This document shows, piece by piece, positions 6,803 through 14,277 of a stretch of DNA of 15,696 nucleotides. Origin of the DNA: an uncultured Clostridia bacterium (GTDB lineage Bacteria > Bacillota_I > Bacilli_A > RF39 > UBA660); assembly GCA_946533175.1 (NCBI GenBank), contig CAMNBS010000023.1, forward strand, positions 1-15,696, given 5' to 3'. Numbering within the stretch: position 1 is the first letter of the stretch; each line of letters starts with the position of its first letter. Both the position numbers and the translations under genes were made by a program. A model generated the notes under the pieces. That model was not told the origin of the DNA and ran no database searches. It saw nothing but the letters and a program-made list of their open reading frames with translations.

Positions 6803-8207
6803 GATTCTTCCCCCTTTTTATTTTTCCTATTATATCACGAACTACTTTATTAACTAAGATTCGATTAATGTAATAGCTATAGCCAATAGATATTAACGCT
6901 CCAAGTATTTGTAATAAAATATTCTCACTATAATAAGTATACGTTACCATCGCTAAGGCGATTAAATTCGTTAACATAAACTTATCCTTCGGTAATACTA
7001 AATATTTTTTTAATTTATAATTACGATAAAAGTTTATCGCTAAATATGAAGATAATGTTCCTAAAATAGGAGCAAATAAACCTAATTTACGAATAAAAAG
7101 AAAATTAAAAGTTAAATTAATAATTGCCGCCATAACCGTTGTAGGCGCAAGTATTTTAGTATCTTTGTAAGCGGAAAAAATACCACTAGAAAAAGAAGCT
7201 AAATTACTACAATAAACGGATATAACCATTAATGGAATATAAAGATATGATTCATTATAATTTTTATTAATTAAAATATGAAAAACAAAGGGAAGTAATC
7301 CAATAATAAGTAAAGATACTCCCATTAAAAATCTTCTTATTGTTAAATAAACACTACTATAAAATTCATTTTTCTTTTCATTATTAACTGCTCGTGAAGC
7401 TGATTCTCGCCAAGAAGTATTGAAAAAACTATAAAATGTATTCATAATTGTTGGAAAAGTATTACTGGTTGAATATATTCCATTATAACTATCACCTAAA
7501 TATAACTTTATCATTAAAGTATCAGTAAGACTTATTACTGACCATGATATCGTACTAGGCACTAAAGGAAGAGAATATTTTATCATTTCCAACATCGTTG
7601 TTTTATTAACTTTTAAACTCATAAATCTAAAAACTTTTAAATAGATTAGTCCATATATACCAGTTCCAATGGAAGCAATAATATATGATAAAAACATCCC
7701 CGTTAAACCCATTTTTAATATTGCTAAGAATAAAACATTTAATAATATATTTATAACACTATTAACAAAAGCTAAAATAGAATACATTTTGAAGTTTCCT
7801 TCACCACGTAAAAAGCCATTAACTACTGTATATATAAAAGATGCTAAACAATAAAAAATTAACCAAACAGTATATTCATAATGAAAAATATTACCAACAA
7901 TAAAAATTAGAATACTCCACATTAAACTACTAATTAACGAAAATAAAGCTACTTGTGTAAAAATATTTTTTTTATCATCTGTACTTTTTGCCTCAATAAT
8001 AAAGCGAAATAAAGCTTCATCCATTTCCAATGTCATAAAGGGTATTAAAAACAAAGATATTCTATTTAATACATCAACTTGCCCTTTTTCAGCTGGCAAT
8101 AAAATAGATGTATAAAGTGGTAATAATAGAAAACTAACTATTTTAGTACTAAATTTTCCAATAGATATAATTATAGTATTTTTAACTAAGTCTTTTTTTT
8201 CTTTCAT
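6795..8207 (-). CDS. Polysaccharide/teichoic acid flippase (Wzx/RfbX-like, MOP superfamily)
   Basis: 470-aa integral membrane protein with roughly 12 to 14 hydrophobic segments and no large soluble domain. The opening KNTIIISIGKFSTKIVSFLLLPLYTSIL and the later SLPLVPSTISWSVISLTDTLMI segment are typical of the Wzx/RfbX branch of the MOP superfamily, which flips undecaprenyl-linked sugars to the outer face. It fits that branch better than MurJ or SpoVB, which are longer and begin differently. No glycosyltransferase or polymerase lies nearby, so its cargo (teichoic acid, capsule, other glycan) cannot be told. ATG 8207 has AGGAG 6 bases upstream. It sits 54 bases after queH with its own extended -10 promoter, and overlaps the ATPase start by 8 bases. 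Confidence 0.85.
   Translation of the reverse strand: MKEKKDLVKNTIIISIGKFSTKIVSFLLLPLYTSILLPAEKGQVDVLNRISLFLIPFMTLEMDEALFRFIIEAKSTDDKKNIFTQVALFSLISSLMWSILIFIVGNIFHYEYTVWLIFYCLASFIYTVVNGFLRGEGNFKMYSILAFVNSVINILLNVLFLAILKMGLTGMFLSYIIASIGTGIYGLIYLKVFRFMSLKVNKTTMLEMIKYSLPLVPSTISWSVISLTDTLMIKLYLGDSYNGIYSTSNTFPTIMNTFYSFFNTSWRESASRAVNNEKKNEFYSSVYLTIRRFLMGVSLLIIGLLPFVFHILINKNYNESYLYIPLMVISVYCSNLASFSSGIFSAYKDTKILAPTTVMAAIINLTFNFLFIRKLGLFAPILGTLSSYLAINFYRNYKLKKYLVLPKDKFMLTNLIALAMVTYTYYSENILLQILGALISIGYSYYINRILVNKVVRDIIGKIKRGKNHA
6829..6837 (-). promoter_or_regulatory. Extended -10 promoter inside flippase gene, ahead of the ATPase
   Basis: TGATATAAT on the minus strand is a perfect extended -10, lying in the last codons of the flippase gene. 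A transcript would start near 6822, giving a 20-base leader that contains the GGGGG ribosome site of the ATPase. No good -35 is seen at 17 bases. Such a motif can occur by chance in AT-rich coding DNA. Confidence 0.45.
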
Positions 8208-8231
8208 ATATACTCCTATATCATTATTTTT

Positions 8232-8240
8232 ATTATATCA
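8232..8240 (-). promoter_or_regulatory. Extended -10 promoter between queH and the flippase
   Basis: TGATATAAT on the minus strand in the 54-base gap. Expected transcription start near 8225, leader about 18 bases with AGGAG. The -35 region is poor. No terminator separates queH from this promoter, so it would add to read-through from the L,D-transpeptidase promoter. Confidence 0.55.
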
Positions 8241-8261
8241 TAAACATCTTTTTATGCATAT

Positions 8262-8861
8262 TTATTCCCTATTTTTTTTACTATATTGACATCCACAATA
8301 ATCTTGACGATACAAGTTATATTGATGAGATAATTCAATACTTCTTTTATATCCATCTCTTTTCTTAAAATCAGAATACAAGTATGGAAAATGATACTTT
8401 TCCTCTAGGTCTTTCCCTATTTCATTAATTACTTGACTATTTTTATGAGGAGATAAGGTTAAAGTTGTTGTAATATAATCAAATTGATGTTCTTGGGCAT
8501 ATTGAAAACTTTTTTCTAAACGTAGTTTATAACATTTAAGGCAACGTTTTCCTCTTTCTGGCTCATTTTCTAACCCTTTAGTAATATCATCATATTCATT
8601 TTTTAAATATCCAAGATTAACTAAATGAACAGGATTCTTAGTCGAGAATTCATTAATAAAACGTTCTAATTCACTAAAACGATAATTAAACTCTTCTTCT
8701 TTATCAATATTTGGATTATAGTAAAGAATTGTTATTTCAAAATAATTGGATAAATATTCAATACAATAAGATGAACATGGTGCACAGCAAGCATGAAGAA
8801 GAAGTTTAGGAACTCCTTTTAATGACTTTATTGTCTCATCTAATACCAATTGATAATTCAT
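8262..8861 (-). CDS. queH: Epoxyqueuosine reductase QueH
   Basis: 199-aa cytoplasmic iron-sulfur enzyme that carries out the last step of queuosine formation in tRNA, reducing epoxyqueuosine to queuosine; a non-homologous replacement for QueG. The three cysteine groups of the family are present: HACCAPC (23-29), CLKCY (107-111) and YCGC (188-191), together with the YNPNI segment after the first strand and TTTLTLSPHK in the middle. Length is normal. ATG 8861 has GGAGG 4 to 5 bases upstream and starts 8 bases after the L,D-transpeptidase stop, so it is in that operon. No other queuosine gene is in the window; the precursor may be made elsewhere or salvaged. Confidence 0.93.
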   Translation of the reverse strand: MNYQLVLDETIKSLKGVPKLLLHACCAPCSSYCIEYLSNYFEITILYYNPNIDKEEEFNYRFSELERFINEFSTKNPVHLVNLGYLKNEYDDITKGLENEPERGKRCLKCYKLRLEKSFQYAQEHQFDYITTTLTLSPHKNSQVINEIGKDLEEKYHFPYLYSDFKKRDGYKRSIELSHQYNLYRQDYCGCQYSKKNRE

Positions 8862-8869
8862 ATACCCTC

Positions 8870-10264
8870 CTATTTATTCCATGGATTATTTTTATCTGGA
8901 TCTGTTGGATCCCATCCCTTATTTGGACTACTACTATCTATTTTAATACTTGACGGTTTACTAACTCCTTGAGGGATATTTCCATCATATATTTTAACAG
9001 ATGTTCCTTTTTTACAGTTATCATAGATCCATTTAGCATCGCGAACAGTCAGTCTCACACAACCTTTGGATGCTGAAGTTCCCAGTTTATTATATTCTTC
9101 CCATTCTAGTTGATTTTTGGCCTTTTTAAAATATGGTACAGAATGAAATAAAATACTACCCGTAATTCTTGTATAATATTGCCCATAAACATTTCCCACA
9201 AGCCATCCCCATGAAGATTTATCACTAGTTTTAAAAGTTCCTGTTGGCGTTTTACCATTAAGTCCCACTGAACAGATAAAAACCTTAATTATTCTCTTAT
9301 ATTCATTATTGCTATCCAATCCATATACAACAACAATATTATGGTTGCGAATAACTTCAATATAATAGGGATTTTTACTAACAACTTTTTCTTTAACAAT
9401 TAATTTAATACTTTTTTTAGCAGTATTCCCTTCCATATCACAAGATGAAATACTAATAGGATATGTACCTATTTTATTAATATCATAATTGCCACTGATT
9501 TTACATTCAATATTTCCGTCTACTTCATCAACACACTTAATCTTATCTTTTAAATTAATTTTAGTTCCTTTATAAATGCTAATATCACTAGCATTAATTT
9601 TAGGACTTGTTTTATCTTCAATAAGTCGAAAAGACAATTTATTATTTAATTTTTCATATTCATTAAAAACATTTCTCTTTAGAAATACAATGGTATTATC
9701 CTCTATTTTATAATCATTTTTCTTTTTTTCTAAATAATTAACTACTTCTATATTCTTATCGATATCACTTAAAATATCATCCATTCCTTGATAATAATTC
9801 TGAAAATCAATTTTTTCTACTAAAGAATGATATAAACTAATTTCATAATCGCCTTTTACTTCTAAATAACTATCTTTATTCTCTTCGATTTTTGATAGAG
9901 TATCTTTAACAGTATTAATTTTCTTTTTTATATCTTCTAATTCTGTTTTTTTGTTGATTTTTTCAACACTTAATGAATAATCTTCTTTTGTTATTTTTTT
10001 ATATTCATCAATATTTTCTAAAACATCACTTAAATAATAATCAAGTGCTTGTTCAACATTCCATCTTTTGGACGTGGTAATATCTTTTTCAATATAATTA
10101 TCAACTTCTTTTTTTAATTTTCGATTAATTAAATAGTCATTTACTATTTCAATTTCATTGACTAATTTTTTTAATTCTATTTTCTCTTTAACAATAGGAT
10201 ATAAAAAAAGAGAAACAAGCGCTATAACAACTAATATACTACCCAAAATAATCTTCTTTTTCAT
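8870..10264 (-). CDS. Membrane-anchored L,D-transpeptidase (YkuD) with Ig-like domain
   Basis: 464-aa cell-wall enzyme that forms or edits peptide cross-links or attaches proteins to peptidoglycan. N-terminal membrane anchor at 5-23 (uncleaved signal), then a long charged helical stretch 28-205 likely to form coiled coil, then an Ig-like bacterial domain of the DUF5011 type at about 219-291 (DxxSPKI start, VDxVDGNI, GTYPI, DMEGN end), then the YkuD catalytic domain at about 298-427. His374 (LFHSVPY), Ser399 and Cys402 in SKGCVRL, with Arg404, give the catalytic set; SKGC replaces the more usual SHGC. A Ser/Pro-rich tail 431-464 ends in PWNK. ATG 10264 has GAGGT upstream and a textbook promoter just ahead. 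It leads the largest operon in the window. Confidence 0.92.
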   Translation of the reverse strand: MKKKIILGSILVVIALVSLFLYPIVKEKIELKKLVNEIEIVNDYLINRKLKKEVDNYIEKDITTSKRWNVEQALDYYLSDVLENIDEYKKITKEDYSLSVEKINKKTELEDIKKKINTVKDTLSKIEENKDSYLEVKGDYEISLYHSLVEKIDFQNYYQGMDDILSDIDKNIEVVNYLEKKKNDYKIEDNTIVFLKRNVFNEYEKLNNKLSFRLIEDKTSPKINASDISIYKGTKINLKDKIKCVDEVDGNIECKISGNYDINKIGTYPISISSCDMEGNTAKKSIKLIVKEKVVSKNPYYIEVIRNHNIVVVYGLDSNNEYKRIIKVFICSVGLNGKTPTGTFKTSDKSSWGWLVGNVYGQYYTRITGSILFHSVPYFKKAKNQLEWEEYNKLGTSASKGCVRLTVRDAKWIYDNCKKGTSVKIYDGNIPQGVSKPSSIKIDSSSPNKGWDPTDPDKNNPWNK

Positions 10265-10287
10265 ATTTACCTCATAAATACGTGTAT

Positions 10288-10316
10288 ATTATAGCTTATT
10301 TTAATAAACATTTCAA
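10288..10316 (-). promoter_or_regulatory. Sigma-A promoter of the L,D-transpeptidase operon
   Basis: TTGAAA (10316-10311), 17-base spacer, TATAAT (10293-10288) on the minus strand. Expected start near 10281, with a leader of about 17 bases holding GAGGT. The -35 begins 2 bases after the T-tract of the ftsZ terminator, so the two units are packed end to end. Confidence 0.85.
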
Positions 10317-10318
10317 TG

Positions 10319-10349
10319 AAAAAAAAGAAAAGTAATTATCTACTTTTCT
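10319..10349 (-). terminator. Hairpin terminator after ftsZ
   Basis: AGAAAAGTA (10326-10334) and TACTTTTCT (10341-10349) form a 9-bp perfect stem with a 6-base loop; the minus strand continues with 7 T residues. Two bases of the ftsZ TAG (10348-10350) lie in the stem. Confidence 0.85.
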
Positions 10350-11433
10350 AATAGTTTCTATTTCGAAGGAAAGAAGGAAGTTCAAACTCTCCATCACTAT
10401 CTTCTTCATCCATAATATCAAGATCTCTAGTAGCGCGTTTCATCGATGTATCTTTGGTATTATAAACAACCTCTTTTTGCTTGTTTTTATCAAATCCAGT
10501 AGCAATAACCGTAACAATTACTTCATCATTTAAATTCTCATTAATTACTGAACCAAAAATAGTATTAATGTCATTATTACTTGCTTCACGAACAACTTCA
10601 GCCGCTTGTTCAGCTTCAAATAAAGTTAAGTTAACTCCACCAGTAATATTAATAATGGCATCAGTTGCTCCTTTAATATCTGTTTCCAAAAGTGGACTTG
10701 ATACTGCTTGACGAGCCGCTTCAACAGCACGATCTTCACCCATACCAATACCAATTCCAATAATAGCATTTCCTGATTTTTCCATAACCGCTTTAACATC
10801 CGCAAAATCAAGATTAACAAGTCCTACAACTGCTATTAAATCAGAAATTGATTGAACACCTCGACGAAGAACATTATCAACCTCTTTAAATGCCTCTAAA
10901 AGTGGAGTTGATTTATCAATTATTTCACGTAATCGATCATTTGGAATAACAATTAATGTATCGACATGTTTTTTTAACTCTTCAAGACCAGCATTAGCAT
11001 TTTCCATTCTTTTTTTACCTTCAAAAGTAAATGGTTTTGTAACAATAGCAACAGTAAGAGCTCCTATACTTTGAGCTATTTCAGCAACAACTGCTGCTGC
11101 TCCGGTTCCAGTTCCACCACCCATTCCACAAGTGATAAAAATCATATCTGCTCCTGCTAAAGCTTCTTCAATTTCTTTTTTGCTTTCTACTGCCGATTCA
11201 CGACCTACTTCTGGTCTTCCTCCTGCCCCTAATCCATCAGTTAATTCTTTACCAATTTGAATTTTTATATCAGCTTTAGAATTTTTTAAAACTTGATAAT
11301 CAGTATTAGCAGCAATAAATTCAACACCCTTAACACCACTTTCAATCATACGGTTTATGGCATTTCCACCACCACCACCAATTCCAACAACTTTAATTTT
11401 CGCCAATTGATCCATTTCTAATCCACTTAACAT
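10348..11433 (-). CDS. ftsZ: Cell division protein FtsZ
   Basis: Tubulin-like GTPase that polymerises into the division ring; 361 aa, slightly short of the usual 370-390. GGGGGN at 19-24, the tubulin signature GGGTGTG at 105-111, NDRL (165-168) and the T7 synergy loop NLDFAD (207-212) are all intact. The globular part ends near VIATGFD (about 316); a short acidic linker of some 33 residues leads to the C-terminal peptide LPSFLRNRNY, which resembles the FtsA/SepF-binding tail of Bacillus FtsZ. The ATG at 11433 has GAGGG upstream; an ATG six codons further in lacks a better site, and an upstream TTG lies inside ftsA. It follows ftsA by 16 bases. Stop codon lies in the terminator stem. Confidence 0.97.
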   Translation of the reverse strand: MLSGLEMDQLAKIKVVGIGGGGGNAINRMIESGVKGVEFIAANTDYQVLKNSKADIKIQIGKELTDGLGAGGRPEVGRESAVESKKEIEEALAGADMIFITCGMGGGTGTGAAAVVAEIAQSIGALTVAIVTKPFTFEGKKRMENANAGLEELKKHVDTLIVIPNDRLREIIDKSTPLLEAFKEVDNVLRRGVQSISDLIAVVGLVNLDFADVKAVMEKSGNAIIGIGIGMGEDRAVEAARQAVSSPLLETDIKGATDAIINITGGVNLTLFEAEQAAEVVREASNNDINTIFGSVINENLNDEVIVTVIATGFDKNKQKEVVYNTKDTSMKRATRDLDIMDEEDSDGEFELPSFLRNRNY

Positions 11434-11449
11434 ATAATTATCCCTCTTT

Positions 11450-12667
11450 CTAATTGTCTTCAAAATACTTTTTCAAATCATCTATAACTTTTTCATGTAA
11501 AACATTTTTCTTACTAACAATCATATCTTCTATATGATCATACATACTATAATCAATACCACGTATCTTCAATTTATTATAATAGTATTTTAACATACCA
11601 ACACATGATGTGTAAATATTATTTCTAACTCCCATAGTATTTAAGGAAATAGAACTAGCAATATCGCCATAAACACTATTAATTAAAAAATCAAATCCTG
11701 GTAAAGAGCTTATACCACCAGTTACAATTATATAACTAATTTCACGGTTTGTTAAGGAATTTAAACTTTTTTTGACATTTTTTAATATTTCTTCCAAACG
11801 AGCTTCAACAACCTGACTTATTTCAGTTTGATTAATAACGATTTTTTCACCATCCATCGTAGTATATTCAAATGTTTCTTTATCATCGGCATATTGACTA
11901 GTAGCAAAAGATAAATTTTCCTTAATATAACGGGCAGTTGTTTTATCTAATTTATAAATATATCTTATATCTTGATCAACTAACCTACTACCTAATGGTA
12001 ATACTTCTCCCTTAATCATTAATCCTTTATTAAAAATAGCAACCTCAGTTTTATCTTTGCCTATATCGACTAAAGCTAAAGAACAATTATTATATGATTC
12101 ATGCTCTTTAATATTTTCAAAATCATTAATTGGTCCAAAAGATAAATCAATTACTTCAACATGGCATTTTTCTAATAATTCCAGATAAGGCAAAATATTT
12201 TCTTTTGGAATAGTGGATATAAGCATTCGACATTCTAATTTATTTCCTTCATATCCTATGGGGTTAAGAACTTTCTTACTTCCATCAATTAAAAAATCAA
12301 TTGGTGAAACAGTAACAACTTCGTAAAAGGGATCAATAGTACTAACACTACTCTTCAAACAAGTAATAATATCTTCCCCAGTTATTACTCCTTCCGGATA
12401 ACTTTCTCCATTATATGCATTAACCAATACATCATAAAAAGGAACAGTAATAATAGCTTTATCAATACGAAAACCTAATTGTTTTTCTATTTCATCAAGG
12501 GCTAAATTAATTGATGCTTCAGCTTGAGATTTATCACAGATAATACCTTTTTTTATTCCAACACTACGCGTATTACAAGATGCCAAAATATTTATTCCAT
12601 TATCATTTACTTCACCAACAACTATTTTAATTGTATCACTGCCAATATCTATACCAGAATATATCAT
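11450..12667 (-). CDS. ftsA: Cell division protein FtsA
   Basis: Actin-like ATPase that tethers FtsZ to the membrane; 405 aa, normal length. Phosphate-1 motif at GIDIGSDTIKIVVGE (5-19), phosphate-2 motif in DIGKDKTEV (201-209, where the family usually has DIG-GGTT), and the adenosine motif TGGISSLPG (316-324). The 1C subdomain would span about 80-165. The C-terminus, KNVLHEKVIDDLKKYFEDN, could form a short amphipathic helix but is more acidic than standard FtsA membrane tails, so membrane binding is uncertain. ATG 12667 is chosen over a GTG two codons upstream because AGG/GGGTG lies just ahead of it. Adjacent ftsZ and lack of other actin-like features (MreB, ParM) support FtsA. Confidence 0.9.
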   Translation of the reverse strand: MIYSGIDIGSDTIKIVVGEVNDNGINILASCNTRSVGIKKGIICDKSQAEASINLALDEIEKQLGFRIDKAIITVPFYDVLVNAYNGESYPEGVITGEDIITCLKSSVSTIDPFYEVVTVSPIDFLIDGSKKVLNPIGYEGNKLECRMLISTIPKENILPYLELLEKCHVEVIDLSFGPINDFENIKEHESYNNCSLALVDIGKDKTEVAIFNKGLMIKGEVLPLGSRLVDQDIRYIYKLDKTTARYIKENLSFATSQYADDKETFEYTTMDGEKIVINQTEISQVVEARLEEILKNVKKSLNSLTNREISYIIVTGGISSLPGFDFLINSVYGDIASSISLNTMGVRNNIYTSCVGMLKYYYNKLKIRGIDYSMYDHIEDMIVSKKNVLHEKVIDDLKKYFEDN

Positions 12668-12690
12668 AAGCACCCTACCTTATCAAAATA

Positions 12691-12719
12691 ATTATAACTT
12701 AAATTTTCTCTTTTTAAAA
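12691..12719 (-). promoter_or_regulatory. Probable promoter of ftsA-ftsZ
   Basis: TATAAT (12696-12691) on the minus strand in the 70-base gap after folD. The matching -35 at 17 bases is TTTTAA (12719-12714), only half consensus. Expected start near 12684, leader about 17 bases with AGGTAGGG. No terminator follows folD, so read-through from the metallopeptidase-folD promoter is likely too. Confidence 0.5.
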
Positions 12720-12737
12720 GTTTTTTTTGCAAAGTTC

Positions 12738-13574
12738 TTATTTTTTTTGATTTTCGTAAGCTAATAAGACATTCGTCATCAGCATTACTACAGTCATTGG
12801 TCCTACTCCTCCAGGTACAGGCGTAATTTTCCTTACTTTATCATAAACATCATCATAGTTAACATCACCATAAAGTTTTCCATCAACACGATTTATTCCA
12901 ACATCAATAACTACACTACCACGCTTAACCATATCACGAGTAATTAAATGTTTTTTACCAACTGCTACAATCAATATGTCAGCTTTTTTCGTAATTTTCG
13001 CTAAATCTTTTGTTTTAGAATGGCACATTGTAACGGTAGCATTAGCATTAATTAAGAGATTCATCATTGGCTTTCCTACTAAAATACTTCTTCCTATAAC
13101 TACAACATTAGCGCCCTCAATCGAAATGTTTTCTCTTTTTAATAATTCCATTATTCCTTTGGGAGTACAACTTACTAAACACTTTTCATTATTTAAAAGA
13201 AGACCAGCATTAAAATATGTCAATCCATCAACATCTTTTTCTTTTTGAATACTATTAACTATCCGCTCTTCATTCATTCCTTTAGGTAAAGGTAATTGAA
13301 CAATTATACCATTCACCTTTGAATCATTATTTAATTTTTCAATAACTTTAATCAAGTCATCATCATTAATACTATCATAATGCATATGAGAATAATCAAG
13401 TCCAATATATTTAGCACACTTTTCTTTTTGATTAACATAAACACTACTTGCAGCATTATCACCAACACTGATAACCACAAGTTTTGGTTTAACAGCTAAT
13501 TTCGAAACTTTCTCCTTCAATTCATCTTTTATTTCTTTACTAATTCTTTTTCCATCAATAACTTTACTCATCAT
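12738..13574 (-). CDS. folD: Bifunctional methylenetetrahydrofolate dehydrogenase/cyclohydrolase FolD
   Basis: Cytoplasmic enzyme interconverting 5,10-methylene- and 10-formyl-tetrahydrofolate, feeding purine and formyl-methionine synthesis; 278 aa, usual length. YVNQK (46-50) holds the catalytic Tyr and Lys, QLPLPKG (93-99) and DVDGLT (114-119) are family signatures, GRSILVGKPM is the dinucleotide-binding region and PGGVGPMT (254-261) the C-terminal signature. The first ATG (13574) has AGGA 8 bases upstream; a second ATG follows at once and could also be used. It overlaps the preceding metallopeptidase gene by 11 bases, so translation is probably coupled, and it lies 70 bases ahead of ftsA. 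Confidence 0.97.
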   Translation of the reverse strand: MMSKVIDGKRISKEIKDELKEKVSKLAVKPKLVVISVGDNAASSVYVNQKEKCAKYIGLDYSHMHYDSINDDDLIKVIEKLNNDSKVNGIIVQLPLPKGMNEERIVNSIQKEKDVDGLTYFNAGLLLNNEKCLVSCTPKGIMELLKRENISIEGANVVVIGRSILVGKPMMNLLINANATVTMCHSKTKDLAKITKKADILIVAVGKKHLITRDMVKRGSVVIDVGINRVDGKLYGDVNYDDVYDKVRKITPVPGGVGPMTVVMLMTNVLLAYENQKK

Positions 13575-14205
13575 TTTTTAATTCCTTTCTTATTTTTTTA
13601 TAATCCTTAAAATTATCTTCAACACATTTCCAAAATTCCTTCGAATGATTGGCATGAATTAAATGACTTAATTCATGAACAATAACATAATCTAAATAAA
13701 TAATCTCTTTTTTTATTAATTCTAAATTTAAAGTAATTTTCTTAGTTTTAACATTACAAACTCCCCAACGTGTTTTCATTTTTCTAATTAAAAGAGTTGG
13801 ATAAGGTATTGAATAAATAAATTGCTTATACATTTTATCTAATTCTTCTTGAAAAATTATAGAAGCTTCTTTTTTATACCATTTTTCTAAATTAAAATCT
13901 ATTGGAACAAACACTTTCGATGTACCAAAAGTTATATCTTGATTATTTAAATAAACTAAATCATATTTTTTTCCTAAATAATAAAAATATTCTTCTTTTT
14001 CTTTCCTTTTAGTTACACGATTTATCATTTTTAGAAGACCTTGTTCATTTTTCATAATAAATCTTTTTATCATTCCATCACTAGTAAAAGTATTACAGGT
14101 AATATATATTGTTAAATCATCCTTAACTCTTAAATACATATTTTTAGTACTTATCTTTTTATTTATAATGACATTATATTCTTTATCATCAATTAAAATT
14201 TTCAT
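13564..14205 (-). CDS. YgjP-like (DUF45) zinc metallopeptidase
   Basis: 213-aa soluble protein of the YgjP/WLM-like metallopeptidase group. HELSH (177-181) followed by NHSKEFW (186-192) gives the two zinc-binding His, the catalytic Glu178 and the group's third ligand His187. Upstream, KTRWGVC and the ITLNLEL strand are also typical of the group. The N-terminal 100 residues are a beta-rich lead-in common to the family. Substrate is unknown. The ATG at 14205 has no clear ribosome site, and the predicted transcription start is only about 8 bases upstream, so this message may be nearly leaderless. It overlaps folD by 11 bases and heads the unit that ends with ftsZ. Confidence 0.88.
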   Translation of the reverse strand: MKILIDDKEYNVIINKKISTKNMYLRVKDDLTIYITCNTFTSDGMIKRFIMKNEQGLLKMINRVTKRKEKEEYFYYLGKKYDLVYLNNQDITFGTSKVFVPIDFNLEKWYKKEASIIFQEELDKMYKQFIYSIPYPTLLIRKMKTRWGVCNVKTKKITLNLELIKKEIIYLDYVIVHELSHLIHANHSKEFWKCVEDNFKDYKKIRKELKNDE

Positions 14206-14219
14206 AGCATCACAATATC

Positions 14220-14228
14220 ATTATAACA
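14220..14228 (-). promoter_or_regulatory. Extended -10 promoter of the metallopeptidase-folD unit
   Basis: TGTTATAAT on the minus strand is a perfect extended -10. It begins within the last bases of the T-tract of the preceding terminator, and the -35 position falls inside the hairpin and is poor (AGAATT). Transcription would start near 14213. Confidence 0.65.
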
Positions 14229-14257
14229 AAAAAAGAATGCTAAATTCTAGCATTCTT
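14228..14257 (-). terminator. Hairpin terminator after the exported protein gene
   Basis: AAGAATGCTA (14233-14242) and TAGCATTCTT (14248-14257) form a 10-bp perfect stem with a 5-base loop; a T-tract follows on the minus strand. It lies 20 bases after the stop codon and runs directly into the next promoter. Confidence 0.9.
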
Positions 14258-14277
14258 GACTATATTTCACATTAATA

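Noticed and set aside
7669..7854. Open frame of 61 codons on the plus strand opposite the flippase
   Set aside because: Antisense to an intact membrane protein gene, no promoter or ribosome site seen, composition typical of a shadow frame.
10481..10820. Open frames on both strands within ftsZ
   Set aside because: ftsZ is clearly real; these are out-of-frame shadows with no start signals.
12700..12737. T-rich stretch with CTTTTTAAAAG as a possible folD terminator
   Set aside because: The T-run follows the small palindrome on the plus strand, not on the minus strand where folD is read; the stem is all A-T but for its end pair. It would not end folD transcription.
12976..13248. Open frame of 90 codons on the plus strand opposite folD
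   Set aside because: Antisense shadow of a conserved gene; no ribosome site or promoter.
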